Shown piece after piece: positions 61,783 to 64,000 of a stretch of DNA of 64,000 nt (the stretch's first letter is position 1; each line of letters begins with the position of its first letter). Under the pieces are notes generated by a model. That model worked only from the letters and a program-made list of their open reading frames with translations, was not told the DNA's origin and searched no databases. The position numbers and the translations under genes are program-made. Source of the DNA: Laetiporus sulphureus 93-53 (taxonomy: Eukaryota > Basidiomycota > Agaricomycetes > Polyporales > Laetiporaceae); NCBI RefSeq assembly GCF_001632365.1, contig NW_024468512.1:972355-1036354 (forward strand), in the 5' to 3' direction.

Positions 61783-62199
61783 CACTTGTTGATGTTCTGC
61801 TGCGCCTGACCCTTGTCTTGCCGAAGATTTCCTGTGATTATGCTTCGTTAGGACGCGTCGTCTTCCAAAGAGCACGGCCAGAAACTCACCGGAAATCTCC
61901 TTGGATCGGTCACCAGTTACAGCACCCAATACCGCATCCTTCTTGCCACCAACTCTGTCCAACGTGCCCTCGGCGTAACCTTCAGCTTGGGCGGCCTTGT
62001 ACTCAGCTTCGCCCTTCGCGTGCTCTTCTTTTCCAGATTCCTGCCACGTCTCCGCGCCAGTGATATTGCCAATGGCTTCGACGGCCGTGCCTTTCACGGA
62101 GTGGTATTGACCTGAAGTCTTACTACGTGCCCATGGCCGTGAGTGTGGAACGACCTCGACAACAGATTTCGCTTACTTTGGACCGTTGTTGCTGGACAT
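61783..62199 (-). CDS. CsbD-like small stress protein
   Basis: Three exons give a hydrophilic protein of about 99 residues. MSSNNGPK is spliced to [20 protein letters not shown], then [39 protein letters not shown] and, after a second intron, [15 protein letters not shown]. The repeated GNxTGxxxWQxxGK and DxxKGxxxxxxG patterns are those of CsbD-like proteins, which in bacteria and fungi are induced by stress, though their activity is not known. In mushrooms they are often among abundant transcripts. A TATA box and a CRE-type palindrome lie upstream, in line with stress control. Confidence 0.9.
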
Positions 62200-62291
62200 G
62201 ATGTGCGCGTGGTGGTGAGGGAGAAAGTGTTCTAAGTAGGATGTGGGAGGGATGAAAGATGTGAATTGCTATTTCAATGCTGCATCTGCGC

Positions 62292-62300
62292 TTTTATATA
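62292..62300 (-). promoter_or_regulatory. TATA box of the CsbD-like gene
   Basis: On the minus strand this reads TATATAAAA, about 95 bp before the start codon at 62199. Confidence 0.65.
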
Positions 62301-62358
62301 CCGCAGCACACGCTCTCGATCAAGGGACTGACGCGACTTCAAAGCTTCATGACGCGGA

Positions 62359-62399
62359 TCGTTATGACGCGCGACGCGCGTCGTTATGACGTCACGCGT
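62359..62399. promoter_or_regulatory. Repeat-and-palindrome cluster with a CRE site
   Basis: TCGTTATGACG occurs twice, at 62359-62369 and 62381-62391. Between them lies the perfect 12-bp palindrome CGACGCGCGTCG (72-83). The second copy runs into TGACGTCA (62387-62394), the binding palindrome of CREB/ATF-type bZIP factors, and then ACGCGT (62394-62399). The cluster is about 60-110 bp upstream of the TATA box of the CsbD-like gene, a fitting place for an upstream activating sequence. In fungi such sites are bound by Atf1/Sko1-type stress regulators; that link is inference. Confidence 0.6.
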
Positions 62400-64000
62400 C
62401 AGGGCGCAATGTGAGATCGGATCTAAAGGCGACGCCCTCTTGACCATTACGCTTCCTTCTTAGGCATGGGTTGTTACTGTGGCACCTCATGTGAGGAGCT
62501 ATTACATCTCAAGCGGCGCGCACCTTAATATTCGATTCACAGAAACTACAAGGAGCTGTACGTAATTTTCTGTAGCGGCAATGCGCCAGGCTCAGGCCTA
62601 TCAGCAATACAGGCCGGGCCCATGAAATTAATGCGGACTCTGGTTCAGGATGAAGGTTGGATCTGCTCAGCCTCCCTCGGGCTGGGCTCGGCTCAAGCCC
62701 CGGCCATTTCCAACGAATTTTCAGCTTGTCCTTGTCCTGCCAGTGTAATCCCTAGCACTGAGATCCATGTCTCTTGTGCTTGCTTGATGATTGTTCGTCA
62801 GTTGTGGATATGAGGTGCTCACTTGCACAGTCAATCTTGGCAGATGGGAAGGAATTTCAAGCTCAGCAGCATCCTCAGCATCTCTGAGCTTCGGCCCAGG
62901 CTGTCAAAGCCATTTTGAGGCTGGTGGTGTGTCTTCTGTACTCATCAGTGAGGGAGACAACTGACATGAAACACAACTATTAGCTTTCAGTTGACTATAG
63001 GCGCCACCGTTAGCAAGGCGCCGAGCAAGCCGGGCCACGGGCTCTGAGTTACCCCCCAGGGGCCAGGCTCCCAGGCCCCACTCAGCCCGGCCTGAGGCCT
63101 GAGGCCGAACCCGGCACGTCGCACGGCAGACGTGAATGCGATTTATCAGCGTGGGAAATTGTGTGTAAATGCCGACTGATTTCTTACACATGTGAGAAAT
63201 ATTTGCAACCATGTCATTTCATGTTGAAAATGTTTCACTTTGGCTGCAAATGTGCACAATTTGCCATATAAATACTACATTGGCAAACTTTGCCACAAAT
63301 GTAAGACATCAGCTGACATTTCCATGCTATTTTCCTTACTATCATTGGCCCTCTATGCAACTTTTTGACCTTTTGAGTTCCTGTGGTCTGTCAATTCATC
63401 GAATTGACTCCGGAGCTATTCCAATGGATAGCTATGCTTCACAAGTACCTTGTCAATTTTTATCACACTGCGTTCTTGAGATGTTCATGATACCGGAAGG
63501 CAACAAGGACTGCAACAGCAATGCAACCATTCTCCGAGGTGATGTCACGCAACCAGTCACTTTGCCGGAATGCCGTATTTCACATTCCGCCCAGCATGCT
63601 GATCCGACGAGCGTGAATTGTGGCGCACGAGTGTCGGGAACTGCGCGATGGCGTCTGGCGGAGTTCAGATCCGGCAATCCTCTGTGGCAACTTTGTCATG
63701 CTGATGCTCATCTCTCCTGTTCTCTCTTTCCAGAGATCCATCCCGGGACTCAAAGGTCTCGGAAAATTTAATGTATCTTCTTTGACCTTGTCAAACTATG
63801 ACCAAATGACCAAAGGTATCGGATATGATGTGCAGTGAGCTGAGGCCTGATTAATCCCACATTTTGAGCATGCAGGCCATGATCTGCCTATCATTTGTCC
63901 ACTCCTTGACTGAAGGAGATAGAACTCAATAGGCATAGTCATCATGGTTACAGACATGTTTAGTGAATTTTCCAGATTTTTGTGGGGTGAGGAAAGCTCT
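62400..64000. other. Gene-free end with patchy base composition
   Basis: G+C-rich low-complexity blocks with GGCC/GGCTC-type words lie at 62670-62705 and 63022-63117. They are followed by A+T-rich sequence (63170-63400) where TTTGCC/GGCAAA and GCAAATGTG words recur. A plus-strand frame of 186 codons (63211-63771) has Cys/Ser-rich content and no known motif. The switch in composition suggests a mobile-element remnant or subtelomere-like repeat DNA, but no terminal repeat pair or transposase is visible. The window ends here. Confidence 0.35.

Noticed and set aside
63211..63771. Plus-strand frame of 186 codons near the window end
   Set aside because: No domain, Cys/Ser-rich low-information content, and it sits in the compositionally odd region.

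Overview
The window is nuclear DNA of a filamentous basidiomycete, most likely an Agaricomycete. Genes are densely packed on both strands and cut by many introns of about 45-65 bp with GT...AG ends, and exons are often very short. The proteins include Agaricomycete-typical families: an MLKL-like helical domain fused to a TKL kinase, large F-box proteins and a TmpA-type membrane flavoprotein. There are no bacterial-style operons, and I saw no rRNA, tRNA or CRISPR. All gene models were spliced by eye from reading frames and splice signals, so exon edges are inferred.

Layout. 1-4.9 kb holds no recognisable gene. 4.9-7.15 kb (-) encodes an MLKL-like protein, a four-helix-type N-terminus plus a kinase domain whose catalytic Asp is replaced by Asn. 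8.0-9.2 kb (-) is the KEOPS kinase BUD32. 9.65-11.9 kb holds a medium-chain dehydrogenase gene and a decayed, internally deleted tandem copy. 12.2-16.4 kb (+) is exportin CRM1. 16.9-19.4 kb (-) is an F-box protein, 19.8-20.5 kb (+) TMA20/MCT-1 and 21.6-22.7 kb (+) an SRR1-like protein. 23.1-24.2 kb (-) is an acidic protein of unknown function. 24.7-27.6 kb (-) is APC3/CDC27, 28.0-30.1 kb (-) chaperonin CCT1 and 30.5-31.5 kb (-) an uncharacterised protein.

32.1-33.7 kb (+) is an MIT/coiled-coil protein resembling NRBF2/Atg38, 34.0-34.7 kb (-) MOG1 and 34.9-37.3 kb (+) NDC80. 39.2-41.5 kb (+) is a TmpA-like membrane flavoprotein with a good TATA box. 41.9-43.1 kb (-) is an ERI1-like exonuclease with two lesions, an in-frame TGA and a lost catalytic Asp. 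Then come CMS1 (+), MRPL31/mL60 (-), SF3A1 (+), UBE2J1/UBC6-like E2 (-), MRP10/mS37 (+), ATG8 (-), a four-TM protein (+), a RAD57/XRCC3-like RecA paralogue (-), HID1 (-) and a small CsbD-like stress protein (-). The last 1.8 kb has no gene and an odd, patchy composition.

How the genes relate. Most are unlinked housekeeping genes of nuclear transport (CRM1, MOG1), cell division (CDC27, NDC80), splicing (SF3A1), translation (TMA20, MRP10, MRPL31, BUD32), protein folding and turnover (CCT1, UBE2J1-like), autophagy (ATG8, Atg38-like) and recombination (RAD57-like). Their co-location is probably ordinary synteny. The best candidates for something new are the MLKL-like pseudokinase, whose catalytic loop is assembled across an 8-nt microexon, and the decaying ERI1-like exonuclease.
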